A stretch of 64,000 nucleotides of DNA from contig NZ_CP125377.1 in the NCBI RefSeq assembly GCF_034008315.1, forward strand, positions 1,810,001 through 1,874,000. The letters run 5' to 3'. Shown one piece after another: positions 63,590-64,000 of the stretch (positions are counted from its first letter, which is position 1; the number at the start of each line of letters is the position of its first letter). The notes under the pieces are model-generated. The model searched no databases. It was not told where the DNA came from and worked only from the letters and a program-made list of their open reading frames with translations. The DNA is from Pseudomonas sp. P8_241. Lineage in GTDB: Bacteria; Pseudomonadota; Gammaproteobacteria; Pseudomonadales; Pseudomonadaceae. Position numbers and translations under genes: made by a program.

Positions 63590-63841
63590 TCAATGCCGCC
63601 CGATCTCCATCAAGAACTGACTCAAATCATTCGCCGTCCTGGCATTCTTCAGCATCCGGTCTTCTTCGGCAGTAAACGCCGTCACGCCCAGCTCATCTTC
63701 GAGATGGAAGATCAGCTCCTCGATATCTTCCTTATCCAGTCCCAACTGCGCCAGGTTGGCGTTGTCGTCGAAGTCTTGCTGATTTTCCAGCAGGCGGCTG
63801 ATGTAGCGATGCACCACGGCACGGACGGCAGCTCTGTTCAT
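63590..63841 (-). CDS. Acyl-carrier-like protein lacking the attachment serine
   Basis: An 83-residue acidic helical protein. FDDNANLAQLGLDKEDIEELIFHLEDELGV aligns with the ACP core, where DSLDxVELVM-type sequence normally has the phosphopantetheine serine. Here the DS position is Asp36-Lys37, so no prosthetic group can be attached. It may be a structural or regulatory ACP mimic. Single gene; function unknown. Confidence 0.75.
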   Translation of the reverse strand: MNRAAVRAVVHRYISRLLENQQDFDDNANLAQLGLDKEDIEELIFHLEDELGVTAFTAEEDRMLKNARTANDLSQFLMEIGRH

Positions 63842-63934
63842 GAGGGTTCTTCGAGGGCGTTGTTGTTCTCCCTGCCTTTTTTATCCTTGTGATGAGTACA
63901 GCAGGCTTTAGCCGCTGGAGGGTTTCTCCAGACG

Positions 63935-63970
63935 AAAAAAAACGGGTGTGGCAACCGACGCCACACCCGT
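63935..63970 (-). terminator. Intrinsic terminator for a leftward gene beyond the window
   Basis: On the minus strand ACGGGTGTGGC pairs with GCCACACCCGT, followed by a run of eight T. The gene it ends lies to the right of the window edge. Confidence 0.88.
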
Positions 63971-64000
63971 CGAAGAAAGCATCAAGTTGTCAGGTCAGCT

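Overview
The window is a chromosomal segment of a Pseudomonas, most likely of the P. fluorescens group. The evidence is high-GC coding sequence, dense Pseudomonas-type REP pairs (TGTAGGAGCCGGCTTGCnGGCGA family), and typical Pseudomonas genes: pxpABC, lpxO, aceK, a 1303-residue hrpA, a FabH-like KAS III, a large porin, TorF-like and DUF6279 proteins. It contains no rRNA, tRNA or CRISPR array.

Layout. Positions 1-3068: the end of an MFS transporter and the 5-oxoprolinase operon pxpABC. 3169-5204: a MoxR ATPase/VWA pair on the minus strand. 5376-6127: a DUF4160/DUF2442 pair behind a perfect 11-bp inverted repeat, resembling a self-regulated toxin-antitoxin module. 6124-9477: a DUF748 protein, cysK and lpxO. 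9798-11436: remains of a type VI secretion vgrG island, with a broken vgrG and a frameshifted formylglycine-generating-enzyme-like gene. 11675-23806: a large catabolic locus. A LysR regulator and tctCBA (minus strand) diverge from an MFS transporter, amidohydrolase and PdxA-like dehydrogenase. These are followed by an enolase-superfamily sugar-acid dehydratase, a GguC/AraD1-like FAH protein and an aldehyde dehydrogenase. Together they look like uptake and non-phosphorylative breakdown of an acid sugar or its lactone to 2-oxoglutarate. PdxA is the member that does not fit a simple scheme.

The main accessory feature is a 9,084-bp integrated element (about 24517-33600) that splits an EamA-family transporter gene in frame at a proline codon. 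A large serine recombinase lies at its right end. The two junctions share a GG dinucleotide, and the reconstructed phage-type att site is an inverted repeat centred exactly on that GG. Excision would restore a 302-residue transporter. The element has no recognisable phage structural or plasmid transfer genes. It carries a promoter/terminator-bounded structured non-coding segment, two small ribbon-helix-helix-like proteins, two proteins with FCS-like cysteine clusters (one with an HNH-like centre), coiled-coil proteins, a winged-helix-like protein, a catalytic-domain-only tyrosine recombinase preceded by a run of six short inverted repeats, and a DUF6236-like protein. This is the best candidate in the window for an undescribed system.

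The right side (33903-64000) is ordinary core chromosome. It holds aceK, hrpA, a KAS III enzyme, a porin, a FemAB-like acyltransferase, aqpZ, an ABC exporter, a periplasmic PPIase, an alpha/beta hydrolase, three EamA/MFS transporters, azoR, a YbdG-like MscS channel, a DEAD-box helicase, a CvfB-like S1 protein, LysR regulators and several small proteins. One of the small proteins is an acyl-carrier-like protein lacking the usual serine. Many genes are separated by REP pairs or by hairpins that can act as terminators. Family names come from recognition of motifs, not from database searches.
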